Assembly (NCBI GenBank): GCA_027694045.1
Contig: JAQEWB010000005.1
Location: forward strand, 62,001 to 126,000
Origin: Bacillaceae bacterium OF18-1A
GTDB taxonomy: Bacteria; Bacillota; Bacilli; Bacillales; Bacillaceae_G
DNA length: 64,000 bases
Reading direction: 5' to 3'
Part shown: positions 52,439 through 63,294 of the stretch, piece by piece
Numbering within the stretch: position 1 is the stretch's first letter
Layout of the letters: each line of letters begins with the position of its first letter
Notes under the pieces: generated by a model
The model's input: only the letters and a program-made list of their open reading frames with translations
The model's database searches: none
Told to the model about the DNA's origin: nothing
Made by a program: the position numbers and the translations under genes

Positions 52439-53410
52439 ATGAGTACGATTAAAGACGTTGCAAAATTAGCAGGGGTATCTGTTGCGACCGTTTCCAGAGT
52501 GTTAAATAAAAATGGATACGTTCATGAGGATACATTAAAGAAAGTAGAGCGAGCGATTGAGATGCTAGATTATAAACCTAGTACAGTAGCGCGTTCTTTA
52601 TACAATAAAAAATCTCGTTTAATTGGGTTAGTCGTTCCAAATATCGTAAATCCATTCTTTCCAGAAGTTGCACGTGCCGTAGAAGATGTAGCACATAAAC
52701 AAGGTTACACAGTTGTCCTTTGTAACTCTGATGAAAGTTTAGAAAAAGAAAAACAATACATTGATGTACTTAGACAAAATAATGTAGATGGATTTATTGT
52801 AGCTACGAATCCACAAAATAGCGTTAATTACATGAATTTGTCTGTTCCAGTTGTTGCGATTGACCGCATGTTTAATGAGCGTATTCCTACTGTATATGCT
52901 GATAACTATGCAGGAAGTCAGGCGGCGACAAAATTGTTAATAGATAAAGGATGTAAGCATATTGCACATATTCGCGGACCGCGTGAGATTAGTACAGCGA
53001 ATGAGCGTTTCGAAGGTTTTGTAGATATTATTACGCAAAATAATCTTTCATATATGATTGCAGAGAGTACATTTGATCCAGCAAATAGTGAGCGTGTAGC
53101 AATGGAATTATTAGAAGAATACCCACATATTGATGGTATTGTTGCTGGGAATGACTTAATTGCAATTGGTATTGTAAAAGCAGCAATGCAGAAGGGGATT
53201 TCTATTCCAGATGATTTACAAATTATCGGATTTGATGGGATTTCTTTAACTGAAATGATGTATCCATCGATTACAACGGTTGCACAACCAATTTATGAGA
53301 TGGGTAAAATTGCGACAGAATTACTATTAAAGCAGATGGACGGTAGTCCTTTAGAAAAGAAACAGTATCGTTTACCGATTGAAATTATAGAACGAAATAC
53401 AACGAAGTAA
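52439..53410 (+). CDS. rbsR: Ribose operon repressor (LacI family)
   Basis: 323 residues. HTH TIKDVAKLAGVSVATVSRVLNKNGYV at the N-terminus with hinge YKPSTVARSLYNKKS, then a periplasmic-binding-protein-like effector domain. First gene of a complete ribose operon, so it is RbsR and autoregulated through the operator 20 bp upstream of its start. ATGAGGAG ribosome site. Confidence 0.94.
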   Translation: MSTIKDVAKLAGVSVATVSRVLNKNGYVHEDTLKKVERAIEMLDYKPSTVARSLYNKKSRLIGLVVPNIVNPFFPEVARAVEDVAHKQGYTVVLCNSDESLEKEKQYIDVLRQNNVDGFIVATNPQNSVNYMNLSVPVVAIDRMFNERIPTVYADNYAGSQAATKLLIDKGCKHIAHIRGPREISTANERFEGFVDIITQNNLSYMIAESTFDPANSERVAMELLEEYPHIDGIVAGNDLIAIGIVKAAMQKGISIPDDLQIIGFDGISLTEMMYPSITTVAQPIYEMGKIATELLLKQMDGSPLEKKQYRLPIEIIERNTTK

Positions 53411-53423
53411 GGAGATGAAACAG

Positions 53424-54320
53424 ATGCCCAATATTGCAGTAGTAGGTAGTATTTCAATGGACTTAGTGGCTGTTTCAAAAAAACGACCGAAAGCAGGAGA
53501 AACAGTAATTGGTGAAGCGTTTCATACGATTCCAGGAGGAAAAGGAGCGAACCAAGCAGTTGCTGCAGCTAGGCTAGGAGCAAATGTAGCAATGGTTGGA
53601 GCAGTAGGAAATGACGATTACGGAACAGTTGTTAGAAAAAATTTAGAGAACGAACGTGTTTTTATCGACTATGTGGTACCGGTTACAGATGGAACGACAG
53701 GAATTGCTCATATCGTTTTAGCAGAAGAAGATAACAGTATTGTTGTCGTACAAGGAGCAAACGCTCTTGTAAATGAATCGATTGTAGATCGTTCAAAAGA
53801 TCTTCTTATAAAAGCAGATATGGTCGTTCTTCAACTAGAGATTCCGCTTGAAACAGTAAAGTATGTATTGGCTATTTGTGAGGAACACAAAATCCCAGTT
53901 ATGTTAAATCCAGCGCCAGCACAAGTTTTATCAGAAGACATTTTAGAAAGGGCGACGTATATTACACCAAATGAACATGAGTGCCGCATTGTATTAGATG
54001 ATTTTACATCACCGATTGAAGATTTACTGGCGAAGTATCCAAATAAACTATTGATGACAGAAGGTTCTAATGGTGTTCGTTTCCATAATGGAACGGAGAT
54101 TGTACATGTTCCTAGCATTGCTGTTGATGTAGTGGATACGACTGGGGCTGGTGATACGTTTAATGGTGCGTTAGCAGTTGCACTTTCTGAAGGAGAAGCA
54201 CTTCAAAAAGCAATTCGTTTTGCAAATATTGCGGGTGGCCTTTCAGTAACAAAACTTGGGGCGCAAGGCGGTATGCCAACGAGAGATCGAGTACGTGAAG
54301 TGCAGGTGATTGTTGGATGA
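53424..54320 (+). CDS. rbsK: Ribokinase
   Basis: 298 residues, PfkB family. N-terminal [45 protein letters not shown] and the C-terminal signature [17 protein letters not shown] with catalytic Asp. It phosphorylates ribose to ribose-5-phosphate. Start 53424: AAGGAG directly abuts the ATG 9 bp earlier, leaving no spacing for that one. Its stop overlaps the rbsD start (ATGA). Confidence 0.94.
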   Translation: MPNIAVVGSISMDLVAVSKKRPKAGETVIGEAFHTIPGGKGANQAVAAARLGANVAMVGAVGNDDYGTVVRKNLENERVFIDYVVPVTDGTTGIAHIVLAEEDNSIVVVQGANALVNESIVDRSKDLLIKADMVVLQLEIPLETVKYVLAICEEHKIPVMLNPAPAQVLSEDILERATYITPNEHECRIVLDDFTSPIEDLLAKYPNKLLMTEGSNGVRFHNGTEIVHVPSIAVDVVDTTGAGDTFNGALAVALSEGEALQKAIRFANIAGGLSVTKLGAQGGMPTRDRVREVQVIVG

Positions 54321-54712
54321 AAAAGCATGGTGTATTAAATAGCGAAATCGCTGCAGTCCTTGCTTCACTTGGACATACAGATACGATTGTAATTGCTGAT
54401 TGCGGGTTGCCTATCCCTGATGGAGTAAAAAGAATCGATTTAGCAGTCGAAATTGGGAAGCCAAGTTTTTTAGATGTATTACAAGTCATAGCTGATGATA
54501 TGGCAATTGAAAGAGTGACATTAGCAGAAGAAGTTATTACAAATAATGTAGAAGTTAATAAAGAGATCGAGCTTAATTTAACAGAATCAGCATTTGAATA
54601 TGTGTCTCATGAACAGTTTAAAGAGCATACGAAGGGAGCGAAAGCGATTATTCGTACAGGAGAGGCTACTCCTTATGCTAATGTTATTTTACATGCAGGC
54701 GTGATTTTTTAA
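54317..54712 (+). CDS. rbsD: D-ribose pyranase
   Basis: 131 residues, full RbsD length. [34 protein letters not shown] contains the conserved catalytic His (~20) and the Asp-Cys-Gly block. It interconverts pyranose and furanose forms of ribose for the kinase. Overlaps rbsK by 4 bp. Confidence 0.94.
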   Translation: MKKHGVLNSEIAAVLASLGHTDTIVIADCGLPIPDGVKRIDLAVEIGKPSFLDVLQVIADDMAIERVTLAEEVITNNVEVNKEIELNLTESAFEYVSHEQFKEHTKGAKAIIRTGEATPYANVILHAGVIF

Positions 54713-54730
54713 TAAAGGGAAGTGATGAGA

Positions 54731-56215
54731 ATGCGTATTGAAATGAAAAACATTTCAAAAGCGTTCAATGGCAATCCTGTTTTGAAGAATGCACAGTTTA
54801 TGATTGAAACAGGAGAAGTCCACGCATTGATGGGGGAGAATGGAGCGGGTAAATCAACGCTCATGAAGATTTTAACAGGTGTATACACAAAAGATGGTGG
54901 AACAGTCATGATTGATGGGCAAGAGCGTACTTTTAAAAATGCGAAAGAAGCCGAAGAGTACGGCATTGCATTTATACATCAAGAATTGAACATATTACCG
55001 AATTTAACAGTGGCCGAAAATATGTTTCTTGGTAAAGAGTTAATGTACGGTAAAACAGGTATTTTACGCACTCGTCAAATGAACGCGATTGCGCAGCAAC
55101 AATTAGTCGAATTAGGGTTACATGTAAAAGGTGCTACGTTAGCAGGAGAACTATCAGTTGGACAACAGCAAATTATTGAAATTGCGAAAGCGTTAATGAC
55201 AAACGCGAGTGTTATTATTATGGACGAACCTACTGCAGCATTAACTGACCGTGAAATTGAAACGCTCTTTACAGTTATAAATAAGTTACGTAAAGAAGGT
55301 GTTTCCTTCGTTTACATTTCGCACCGTATGGAAGAAATCTTCTCAATATGTGATGCTATTACGATTTTACGCGATGGTGAATATGTGGGTAAGAGGTTAA
55401 TTCCAGAAACGTCATTTGATGAAGTAGTGAGTATGATGGTGGGGCGTAGTATTGGTGAACGTTACCCAGAACGAAATAGTCAAATTGGCGATGTCATTTT
55501 TGAAATGCGTAATGGAACGAAGAAAGGGAAATTTGAAAATGTTTCGTTTCAAGTAAGAAAAGGTGAAATTCTTGGTGTAGCTGGTTTGATGGGAGCTGGT
55601 CGGACGGATATTATGAAAGCGATATTTGGATATGAACCTTTAGATTCTGGACAAGTTTTTATAAATGGACAAGAAGCAAAGATTGATAGCCCAATAGATG
55701 CAATTAGACAACGAATTGCTTTCATTACAGAAGATAGAAAGTCTGAAGGATTAGTATTAGATTTTTCAATTCGAGAAAATTTAGCGTTACCGAATTTAGA
55801 AAGTCTTTCAAAAGGAAGTGTTCTAAGTAACGAATTAGAACAACAATTTACAGAGGACATGATGAAACTTCTTAATGTGAAAGCATCTAGTGGAGAGCAA
55901 GCAGTAAAATCTCTCTCTGGTGGAAACCAGCAAAAGATTGTAATCGCAAAATGGCTAGGTATTCATCCGCAACTACTCATTTTAGATGAGCCAACAAGAG
56001 GTGTCGATGTAGGAGCGAAAAAAGAAATTTACTCTATTATGAATAAACTTACCGAACAAGGCGATGCCGTTATTATGGTATCATCTGAGCTTCCGGAAGT
56101 TTTAGGAATGAGTGATCGAGTTCTCGTTATTCATGAAGGGAAAGTCGGTGGAATTTTAGAGAAAGACGAGGCATCACAAGAGTCTATTATGGCACTAGCT
56201 ACAGGGGGAGAATAA
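54731..56215 (+). CDS. rbsA: Ribose ABC transporter, double ATPase
   Basis: 494 residues, two fused ATP-binding domains. First half: Walker [10 protein letters not shown], signature [15 protein letters not shown]. Second half: degenerate Walker A (GLMGAGRTD), signature [15 protein letters not shown], Walker [17 protein letters not shown]. This asymmetry is normal for sugar importers of this class. Start 54731 chosen (AAGGGA ~10 bases upstream); ATG 54725 and GTG 54722 are alternatives in the same frame. Confidence 0.94.
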   Translation: MRIEMKNISKAFNGNPVLKNAQFMIETGEVHALMGENGAGKSTLMKILTGVYTKDGGTVMIDGQERTFKNAKEAEEYGIAFIHQELNILPNLTVAENMFLGKELMYGKTGILRTRQMNAIAQQQLVELGLHVKGATLAGELSVGQQQIIEIAKALMTNASVIIMDEPTAALTDREIETLFTVINKLRKEGVSFVYISHRMEEIFSICDAITILRDGEYVGKRLIPETSFDEVVSMMVGRSIGERYPERNSQIGDVIFEMRNGTKKGKFENVSFQVRKGEILGVAGLMGAGRTDIMKAIFGYEPLDSGQVFINGQEAKIDSPIDAIRQRIAFITEDRKSEGLVLDFSIRENLALPNLESLSKGSVLSNELEQQFTEDMMKLLNVKASSGEQAVKSLSGGNQQKIVIAKWLGIHPQLLILDEPTRGVDVGAKKEIYSIMNKLTEQGDAVIMVSSELPEVLGMSDRVLVIHEGKVGGILEKDEASQESIMALATGGE

Positions 56216-56217
56216 GG

Positions 56218-57153
56218 ATGGCTAAGAAGGGGAATGTATTACAACAACTTGGGTCTTTAATAGGACTAGTACTAATTATTGTAGTAATTACAGCTTTAAA
56301 TCCAGCGTTTATTGAAATTCCAAATTTATTTAATATACTGCGTCAAGTATCGATTAATGCGCTTATTGCATTCGGAATGACCTTCGTAATTTTAACAGGG
56401 GGTATTGACTTATCGGTAGGTTCTATTTTAGCATTATCAAGTGCACTTGTTGCTGGAATGATGGCAAGTGGCATGGATCCGTTTCTTGCAATGGCAGTTG
56501 GATTATTAGCTGGTCTTGTAATGGGGGTTGTAAACGGTATCATCATCGCGAAGGGGAAGGTAGCACCATTTATTGCGACTTTAGCAACAATGACTATCTT
56601 TCGTGGGTTGACGCTTGTTTATATGGACGGACGTCCGATCACTGGTCTTGGTGATCATTTAATGTTCCAAATGTTTGGCCGCGGTTATTTTCTTGGTATT
56701 CCGGTACCAGCTGTTACGATGATGATCGCTTTCGCAGTACTGTACTTCATTTTGAAGAAAACGACATTTGGTCGCCGCACATTTGCAATTGGTGGAAATG
56801 AAGAAGCAGCAGCATTATCAGGTATTAATGTTACGAGAATTAAAGTAATGATTTACGGTCTTTCCGGAATTTTGGCAGCGCTTGCAGGTATTGTCTTAAC
56901 GTCACGACTCGATTCTGCACAGCCGACTGCAGGTACTTCTTACGAATTAGATGCAATTGCAGCAGTTGTATTAGGTGGGACAAGTCTTTCTGGAGGAAGA
57001 GGATGGATTGTTGGTACATTCATTGGTGTACTTATTATCGGTGTACTAAATAACGGTTTAAATTTATTAGGTGTATCTTCTTTCTTCCAACAAGTTGTAA
57101 AAGGGCTTGTAATTTTACTAGCTGTATTAATTGATCGTCGAAAAGAAGCGTAA
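56218..57153 (+). CDS. rbsC: Ribose ABC transporter, permease
   Basis: 311 residues, ~8-10 helices, BPD_transp_2 family. Blocks TGGIDLSVGSILALSSALVAGMM and AVVLGGTSLSGGRGWIVGTFIGVLII are characteristic. Two bases separate it from rbsA. Forms the membrane channel for RbsA and RbsB. Confidence 0.94.
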   Translation: MAKKGNVLQQLGSLIGLVLIIVVITALNPAFIEIPNLFNILRQVSINALIAFGMTFVILTGGIDLSVGSILALSSALVAGMMASGMDPFLAMAVGLLAGLVMGVVNGIIIAKGKVAPFIATLATMTIFRGLTLVYMDGRPITGLGDHLMFQMFGRGYFLGIPVPAVTMMIAFAVLYFILKKTTFGRRTFAIGGNEEAAALSGINVTRIKVMIYGLSGILAALAGIVLTSRLDSAQPTAGTSYELDAIAAVVLGGTSLSGGRGWIVGTFIGVLIIGVLNNGLNLLGVSSFFQQVVKGLVILLAVLIDRRKEA

Positions 57154-57167
57154 TGGAGGGACAGTTC

Positions 57168-58094
57168 ATGAAGAAATGGTTACTTATACTCGTTGCATGT
57201 ATTATGGTCATTACTGCTGGTTGTTCAATGGAACCACCAGAATGGGCAAAGGATTCTAGCGATAAAGGTCGAAATAAAACTATTAAAGTTGGATTCTCTG
57301 TTTCAACTTTAAATAATCCCTTTTTCGTAACTTTGAAAAAAGGTGCAGAAAAGAAAGCGAAAGAAAGTGGCATTGAATTGATTGCTGTTGATGCTCAAAA
57401 TGATGCAGCAAAGCAAACAAACGATGTTGAAGATTTGATTCAAAAAGGTGTCGATGTAGTTGTTATTAATCCAACTGATTCAGATGCTGTTGCTTCAGCG
57501 GTAAGTGCGGCTAATGCAGCGAATGTTCCTGTTATTACAGTAGACCGCGTTGCGAATTCAGGTAAAGTTGTTTCGCATATCGCTTCTAATAATATTGAAG
57601 GTGGTCAAATGGCTAGTGATTACATTCGTGAATTAGTTGGTGAAGGCGCGAACGTTGCTGAGTTAGAAGGAATCCCTGGATCATCTGCTGCTCGTGAGCG
57701 TGGGAAAGGATTCCATAACGTAGCCGACAAGTCTTTAAAAGTAGTAGCAAAACAAGCAGCTGATTTCGATCGCGCAAAAGGTTTATCTGTTATGGAAAAT
57801 ATTTTGCAAGCAAATAGCGATATTAAAGCGGTATTTGCTCATAACGATGAAATGGCATTAGGAGCGCTGGAGGCATTAAAATCTGCTGGTAAAACAGATG
57901 TAGTCGTTGTTGGATTTGATGCAACAGACGATGCTGTAAAAGCGGTTAATGATGGGCGTATGGCTGCAACAGTTGCTCAAAAACCGGAATTAATCGGAGA
58001 GAAGGCGATGCAAACAGCAAAAGAGATAACGCAAGGTAAAAAAGTGGACAAATCTATTCCGATTGAATTAGAGCTTATTAAGAAAAACAAATAA
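57168..58094 (+). CDS. rbsB: Ribose ABC transporter, substrate-binding lipoprotein
   Basis: 308 residues from ATG 57168, with GGAGGG 7 bases upstream; the frame opens 15 bp earlier at the rbsC stop. Lipobox VITAGC (Cys19). Periplasmic-binding type I fold with KVGFSVSTLNNPFFVTLKKGAE and ALGALEALKSAGKTDVVVVGFDATDDAV. It captures ribose at the cell surface. Confidence 0.94.
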   Translation: MKKWLLILVACIMVITAGCSMEPPEWAKDSSDKGRNKTIKVGFSVSTLNNPFFVTLKKGAEKKAKESGIELIAVDAQNDAAKQTNDVEDLIQKGVDVVVINPTDSDAVASAVSAANAANVPVITVDRVANSGKVVSHIASNNIEGGQMASDYIRELVGEGANVAELEGIPGSSAARERGKGFHNVADKSLKVVAKQAADFDRAKGLSVMENILQANSDIKAVFAHNDEMALGALEALKSAGKTDVVVVGFDATDDAVKAVNDGRMAATVAQKPELIGEKAMQTAKEITQGKKVDKSIPIELELIKKNK

Positions 58095-58128
58095 ATATAA
58101 AATGAAAATTAGGAAGGAAGAATAACAA

Positions 58129-58776
58129 ATGAAATTCTTTATTGATACAGCAAACATTAACGAAATTAAAGAGGCAAATGCATTAGGAGTATTAGCTGGA
58201 GTAACGACAAATCCATCACTTGTAGCAAAAGAAGGCGTAGATTTCCATGAGCGTATTCGTGAAATCTGCAGCGTTGTAGAAGGCCCTGTAAGTGCAGAAG
58301 TAATTAGCCTAGAAGCTGATAAAATGATCGAAGAAGGAAAAGAATTAGCAAAAATCGCTCCAAACGTTGTTGTAAAAGTTCCAATGACAACAGAAGGCTT
58401 AAAAGCAGTAAAAGCATTCTCTGACTTAGGAATTCGTACAAATGTTACACTAGTATTCTCAGCAGTTCAAGCGTTGCTTGCAGCTCGTGCTGGTGCGACA
58501 TACGTTTCACCGTTCTTAGGTCGCTTAGACGATATCGGTCATAACGGTATGGACTTAATCCGCCAAATCGCAGAAATCTTTGCAATTCATGGTATTGAAA
58601 CAGAAATCATTGCAGCATCTGTACGTCACAGCGTTCACGTAACTGACGCAGCATTAAACGGTGCACATATTGCAACAATCCCAGCAAACGTAATTGCTTC
58701 ATTAGTGAAGCATCCATTAACGGATCAAGGAATTGAAAAGTTCTTAGCTGATTGGGAAAAAACACAAGAGAAATAA
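58129..58776 (+). CDS. Transaldolase, TalC/fructose-6-phosphate aldolase type
   Basis: 215 residues, the short TalC/MipB subfamily. [36 protein letters not shown] at the N-terminus; Schiff-base Lys in [14 protein letters not shown] (~Lys84). It is 34 bp after rbsB with GGAAGGAAG before ATG, and no terminator lies between, so it is the seventh gene of the ribose operon. In the non-oxidative pentose phosphate pathway it would send imported ribose to fructose-6-phosphate. Fructose-6-phosphate aldolase activity is the alternative for this subfamily. Confidence 0.9.
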   Translation: MKFFIDTANINEIKEANALGVLAGVTTNPSLVAKEGVDFHERIREICSVVEGPVSAEVISLEADKMIEEGKELAKIAPNVVVKVPMTTEGLKAVKAFSDLGIRTNVTLVFSAVQALLAARAGATYVSPFLGRLDDIGHNGMDLIRQIAEIFAIHGIETEIIAASVRHSVHVTDAALNGAHIATIPANVIASLVKHPLTDQGIEKFLADWEKTQEK

Positions 58777-58779
58777 TAT

Positions 58780-58823
58780 AAAATCGAGAATCCTAGTTTA
58801 ATTGACTAGGATTCTTTTTTATT
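58780..58823 (+). terminator. Terminator of the rbs operon
   Basis: GAATCCTAG / CTAGGATTC followed by TTTTTT. Confidence 0.9.
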
Positions 58824-58835
58824 TGAATGAATTTT

Positions 58836-58851
58836 CATGCAATTTTGCATA
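58836..58851. promoter_or_regulatory. PlcR-like box upstream of inhA2
   Basis: CATGCAATTTTGCATA differs from the PlcR box TATGNANNNNTNCATA only in the first base. It is ~420 bp before the inhA2 start. PlcR control of inhA2 is reported for B. thuringiensis; that this box is the one used is my inference. Confidence 0.55.
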
Positions 58852-58921
58852 TTGTCTTTTAAATTTGTCATATAAGCTATTTAATATATATCAAATCACT
58901 TTTTATTTTTTATATTTCGAT

Positions 58922-58974
58922 ATAAAGTAAAAGCCCTTATCGATGGGGGGACTATCCACAAATAGCAGGATAAA
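58922..58974 (-). repeat. bcr1 relict (53 bp), reverse orientation, in the inhA2 leader
   Basis: ATAAAGTAAAAGCCC at the left and AAATAGCAGGATAAA at the right; centre missing. Confidence 0.65.
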
Positions 58975-59005
58975 AAGGTAGAGGGTCTGACCAGAAAACT
59001 GGAGG

Positions 59006-59056
59006 GCATGATTCTATAACAGAAAGCCTAATGTTTATAGAATTATGCTTTTTTAT
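59006..59056 (+). terminator. Terminator-like hairpin in the inhA2 leader
   Basis: GCATGATTCTATAA / TTATAGAATTATGC (one wobble) followed by TTTTTTAT, preceded by a small CCAG-AAAA-CTGG hairpin. It lies between the PlcR-like box and the gene. Confidence 0.6.
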
Positions 59057-59079
59057 ATAGGGAGGGTAGTAAATAGTTA

Positions 59080-59238
59080 TTTATTCCGCTATTCGCCGGG
59101 CAGTAAGATTCCCACCTCAAAATTCGGCGCATACGAGGAATTTAGGTGGGAGACAACTGCCCGTAAATGCCCGATTGGTGAGGGCTAATAATCAGTGGGG
59201 GATGGATAAAACCCCCGCTGATTATAATTTCACTTTAT
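59080..59238 (+). repeat. bcr1 element, full length (159 bp), in the inhA2 leader
   Basis: TTTAT at 59080-59084 and 59234-59238. Same internal blocks as 20123-20279 and 42353-42510. Its right end is 34 bp before the inhA2 ATG. Confidence 0.87.
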
Positions 59239-59272
59239 CTGAATTTTAAGTTTTATAGAAGGGGAGAAAAAA

Positions 59273-61672
59273 ATGAAAAGAAAAGCGCCATTTAAAGTGT
59301 TATCGTCATTAACAATTGCGGCAATTATCGGATGCACATCTGTAATGAGTGCTCCATTAGCATACGCAGAAACGCCAGCAAAAGAGAAAGACAATGTATC
59401 TACAACACCAATTGATTACAATTTAATTCAAGAAGATCGCTTAGCAGAAGCATTGAAAGAAAGAGGAGCAATTAATCCAGCATCGTCTACAGAAGATACG
59501 AAAAGAGCTGTAGAGCAATATATTGAAAAGAAACAAGGGGATCAGGCAAATAAAGAAATTCTTCCAGCGGATACTGCGAAAGAAGCATCGGATTTCGTGA
59601 AGAAAGTAAAAGAGAAAAAAATGGAGGAAAAGGAAAAGGTAAAGAAGGCTGAAAAAAATAGAGGCCCGGAACAAAAGCCAGAGCCAAATAAAAAGCAATT
59701 GAATGGGCAAGTTCCAACTTCTAAGGCAAAGCAAGCTCCATATAAGGGAGCAGTTCGAACTGATAAAGTATTAGTGTTACTCGTTGAATTTAGTGATTAT
59801 AAGCATAATAATATTGATCAAACACCAGGTTATATGTACTCAAAAGACTTTAGCAGAGAACATTATCAAAAAATGTTATTTGGTAGTGAGCCCTATACAT
59901 TATTTGATGGTTCAAAAGTAAAAACGTTTAAACAGTATTATGAAGAGCAATCTGGTGGCAGTTATACGACAGATGGATATGTAACTGAATGGCTAACTGT
60001 TCCAGGAAAAGCATCTGATTACGGAGCTGATGGTAAGAGTGGTCACGATAATAAAGGACCTAAAGGTGCACGTGATTTAGTGAAGGAAGCTTTAAAGGTT
60101 GCAGCTGAGAAAGGACTAGATTTATCTCAGTTTGATCAATTCGATAGATATGATACAAATGGCGATGGGAATCAAAATGAATCTGATGGTGTAATCGATC
60201 ATTTAATGGTTATTCATGCTGGTGTTGGTCAAGAAGCCGGTGGAGGTAAATTAGGTGATGATGCAATTTGGTCACACCGTTCAAAATTAGCAACAGAACC
60301 AGTAGCGATTGAAGGAACAAAATCACAAGTAAATTACTTTGGTGGAAAAGTAGCAGCACACGATTACACAATTGAGCCAGAAGATGGGGCAGTAGGTGTG
60401 TTTGCACATGAATTTGGACATGACCTTGGTTTACCAGATGAATATGACACGAAATATACTGGAGCAGGTGCACCTGTCGAAGCTTGGTCATTAATGAGTG
60501 GAGGTAGTTGGACAGGTAAAATCGCAGGAACCGAGCCAACTAGTTTTTCACCACAAAATAAAGACTTCTTACAAAAGAATATGGGAGGAAATTGGGCGGA
60601 AATTTTAGAAGTAGACTACGATAAAATTAAGAGCGGCGTAGGCGTTCCTACATATATTGATCAAAGTGTTACGAAATCAAATCGTCCAGGTGTTGTACGT
60701 GTTAATTTACCAGGTAAGGTTGTTGATACGATTAAGCCCGAGTTTGGAAAGCATGCATATTATAGTACAAGAGGCGATGATATGCATACAACATTAGAAA
60801 CACCGTTCTTCGATTTAACGAAAGGAACAAATGTGAAATTTGATTATAAAGCGAATTATGAATTAGAAGCTGAGTGCGATTTCATTGAAGTACATGCTGT
60901 AGCGGAAGATGGGACGAGAATATTAATTGATAGACTTGGAGAAAAAATAGTACAAGAAGATAAAGATACAACAGATGGAAAATGGATTGATAAATCATAT
61001 GATTTAAGTCAATTCAAAGGAAAGAAAGTAAAACTACAATTCGACTATATTACAGATCCAGCGTTAACATATAAAGGTTTCGCAATGGATAATGTAAATG
61101 TAACAGTTGATGGACAAGTAGTATTTTCTGATGATGCAGAAGGACAGTCTAAAATGAATTTAAATGGATTCGTTGTTTCGGATGGGACAGAGAAGAAATC
61201 TCATTATTATTATTTAGAGTGGAGAAACTATGCTGGATCAGATAATGGATTAAAAGCAGGAAAAGGTCCAGTGTACAATACAGGTCTTGTCGTTTGGTAT
61301 GCAGATGATAGTTTCAAAGATAATTGGGTTGGAGTGCATCCAGGTGAAGGATTCCTTGGCGTTGTGGACTCTCATCCAGAAGCACTTGTTGGGAACTTAA
61401 ACGGGATACCAGCATACGGGAATACAGGTATGCAAATTGCGGACGCTGCATTTTCATTTGATAAAACACCAGCATGGAGTGTAAATTCATTCACACGTGG
61501 ACAATTTAATTATAATGGGTTACAAGGTGTTACAACATTTGATGATTCAAAAGTATACAGTAACACACAAATTGCAGATGCAGGACGAAAAGTTCCAAAC
61601 CTTGGACTTAAATTCCAAGTTGTTGGACAAGCAGAAGATAAGTCAGCAGGTGCTGTTTGGATTAGACGTTAA
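59273..61672 (+). CDS. inhA2: Immune inhibitor A, M6 zinc metalloprotease (InhA2-type)
   Basis: 799 residues. Signal peptide ending at A-Y-A (~32), a charged propeptide rich in Lys/Glu (~90-150), and the catalytic domain with zinc motif [14 protein letters not shown] (His379, His383). After that comes a beta-rich region including VEG/MAM-like segments (~520-620 and 700 onward). A secreted protease that degrades antimicrobial and host proteins. The inhA2 name is given because this genomic place matches the second inhA gene of the group in my memory; inhA1 is the close paralog. GAAGGGGAG before ATG. Confidence 0.9.
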   Translation: MKRKAPFKVLSSLTIAAIIGCTSVMSAPLAYAETPAKEKDNVSTTPIDYNLIQEDRLAEALKERGAINPASSTEDTKRAVEQYIEKKQGDQANKEILPADTAKEASDFVKKVKEKKMEEKEKVKKAEKNRGPEQKPEPNKKQLNGQVPTSKAKQAPYKGAVRTDKVLVLLVEFSDYKHNNIDQTPGYMYSKDFSREHYQKMLFGSEPYTLFDGSKVKTFKQYYEEQSGGSYTTDGYVTEWLTVPGKASDYGADGKSGHDNKGPKGARDLVKEALKVAAEKGLDLSQFDQFDRYDTNGDGNQNESDGVIDHLMVIHAGVGQEAGGGKLGDDAIWSHRSKLATEPVAIEGTKSQVNYFGGKVAAHDYTIEPEDGAVGVFAHEFGHDLGLPDEYDTKYTGAGAPVEAWSLMSGGSWTGKIAGTEPTSFSPQNKDFLQKNMGGNWAEILEVDYDKIKSGVGVPTYIDQSVTKSNRPGVVRVNLPGKVVDTIKPEFGKHAYYSTRGDDMHTTLETPFFDLTKGTNVKFDYKANYELEAECDFIEVHAVAEDGTRILIDRLGEKIVQEDKDTTDGKWIDKSYDLSQFKGKKVKLQFDYITDPALTYKGFAMDNVNVTVDGQVVFSDDAEGQSKMNLNGFVVSDGTEKKSHYYYLEWRNYAGSDNGLKAGKGPVYNTGLVVWYADDSFKDNWVGVHPGEGFLGVVDSHPEALVGNLNGIPAYGNTGMQIADAAFSFDKTPAWSVNSFTRGQFNYNGLQGVTTFDDSKVYSNTQIADAGRKVPNLGLKFQVVGQAEDKSAGAVWIRR

Positions 61673-61683
61673 TGCGGGATAAA
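61667..61683 (-). repeat. 17-bp bcr1 end across the inhA2 stop codon
   Basis: CGTTAATGCGGGATAAA is identical to the right end of the reverse bcr1 at 42494-42510 and includes the TAA stop (61670-61672). Confidence 0.45.
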
Positions 61684-61722
61684 ATAAAAGTACATTCTTC
61701 ATATGAAGAATGTACTTTTCAT
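61684..61722 (+). terminator. Terminator of inhA2
   Basis: AAAAGTACATTCTTC / GAAGAATGTACTTTTC. Confidence 0.9.
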
Positions 61723-61895
61723 TTGTGGTGTATCAATTTATGTTGGGAAAGGAAATATTTCCGAGGAAATTGTCGAAGTATCATCAACGAGCAAGATATT
61801 TAGTTGCATTTGGACTTTAGTACAGAGTTTGTAGAGGGATAGACTACTCCTATGTGTATTTAAATGAAGCGGTATTACTTTAAAGAACATGTATT

Positions 61896-61938
61896 AAAAA
61901 AGACAATGATGGAATTAACCCATCATTGTCTTTTTCAC
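61896..61938 (-). terminator. Terminator of the MFS gene
   Basis: Minus strand AAAGACAATGATGG / CCATCATTGTCTTTTTT; the 5' arm lies in the last codons. Confidence 0.88.
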
Positions 61939-63069
61939 TTTACCTCTTACATAAATCATTCCGGCAAATGTTAATAAAAATGCTGTTCCAATAACGAAGC
62001 TAGCGCTAGGTGATGCTCCGATTGCTCCGACTGTGAAGGATCCAGCAACAACTCCTAATGAGAAGAAGGCATAAAACAATCCGAATGCTTTCCCGCGCTT
62101 ATCATCTGTCGTATTTTCGACAAGTAATGCATTTATTGAAGGGAAAAGGATAGCGAATCCAATTCCATAAATCATCATAACGATAAAAAGCATTCCTTTT
62201 GTTGCAAATAACCCGAGTAAAGATAAGGCGAATGCCATGACTGCAATCCCGATTAGCATTAGTTTTGAACGATTAAATCGATCAAAAATTTGATTTGTTG
62301 GAAGTAAGAAGAAGAGGATAGCTGTAATTCCAAATACACTTAACATCATGCCTGTTGTAGATGCTTTAAGTGCTAATGTCTCAACTTTTACTGGTAACAT
62401 ATACGTGACAATTCCTTGTGAAAACATGAGTGTGAAAGCTCCAATATATGCTTGCAATAATGGTTCAGACTTTAATAGTTCAACCATATCGTCTTTGTTC
62501 ATCATTTGTGATCTTGATGTATCTTTTCTTGATACGTTATTTGGTAAAAAGAATAGAGATATGATTGTACCAAGCACCATTAAAATAGAAATAGTAATGA
62601 AAACCCACTCTATGCCAGCTGTTACTTTCATAATGCCACTGAAAGCAGGACCTACGATTGCCGCTGTTCCAACAGCAGCACCAGATAGAGCCATTGCCTT
62701 ACCTTGTCTTGCTGTATTTGTTTGTTTTGATAAAAATGTAAAGGCAGCAGGAATTAAAAATCCGTCACTAAATCCATGCATAAAGCGCACAACTAATAGT
62801 TGTTCACCACTTTGAACAACAGTATATAGTAAGACTATGAAACTTGTAATTCCCATACTTATATAAAGGATTTTTTTTGCACCAAATTTATCGACAGCAG
62901 CTCCAGCAATAATATTACCAATCATATTAGCGAATGAGTACATACCGACAACTAGCCCGATAATAAGAGGAGATCCTCCAAGACTTTGAGCGAACGTACT
63001 CATAATAGGTAATTGTGAAAATGTATCAAAAAACGCTACGATAACAATAAAGTAAATAAAATATTTCAA
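61915..63069 (-). CDS. MFS transporter (DHA1-type, sugar or drug efflux)
   Basis: 384 residues, twelve helices, starting at TTG (GAGAGGTG 8 bases upstream). MFS motif A-like loop AGAAVDKFGAKKILYISMG and motif C-like GAAVGTAAIVGPAFSG. Substrate unknown. Single gene, divergent from the butanediol dehydrogenase gene with ~225 bp between them. Confidence 0.85.
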   Translation of the reverse strand: MKYFIYFIVIVAFFDTFSQLPIMSTFAQSLGGSPLIIGLVVGMYSFANMIGNIIAGAAVDKFGAKKILYISMGITSFIVLLYTVVQSGEQLLVVRFMHGFSDGFLIPAAFTFLSKQTNTARQGKAMALSGAAVGTAAIVGPAFSGIMKVTAGIEWVFITISILMVLGTIISLFFLPNNVSRKDTSRSQMMNKDDMVELLKSEPLLQAYIGAFTLMFSQGIVTYMLPVKVETLALKASTTGMMLSVFGITAILFFLLPTNQIFDRFNRSKLMLIGIAVMAFALSLLGLFATKGMLFIVMMIYGIGFAILFPSINALLVENTTDDKRGKAFGLFYAFFSLGVVAGSFTVGAIGASPSASFVIGTAFLLTFAGMIYVRGKVKKTMMG

Positions 63070-63213
63070 GCGATATTCACCTCTCCAATGTTATTATGGC
63101 ATAATGCCAATTTCCACTGCAATGAAATTGAATTAACAGATGTGGAAAAAAGTACAAAGTGACAAAATATTGAACGTTATTTGTTAAATATTAGTGGAAA
63201 TGAGATTGTTTTT

Positions 63214-63242
63214 TTGAAATATATGGATGGAAGTATTATAAT
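63214..63242 (+). promoter_or_regulatory. Promoter of bdhA
   Basis: TTGAAA, 17-bp spacer, TATAAT. Confidence 0.7.
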
Positions 63243-63294
63243 AGATTTGTAAACTTCACCAGGTTAATTATATACATAGAGAGGGATGTATAAA

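Noticed and set aside
61748..61830. Frame MLGKEIFPRKLSKYHQRARY between inhA2 and the MFS gene
   Set aside because: No ribosome site and no family; treated as chance.
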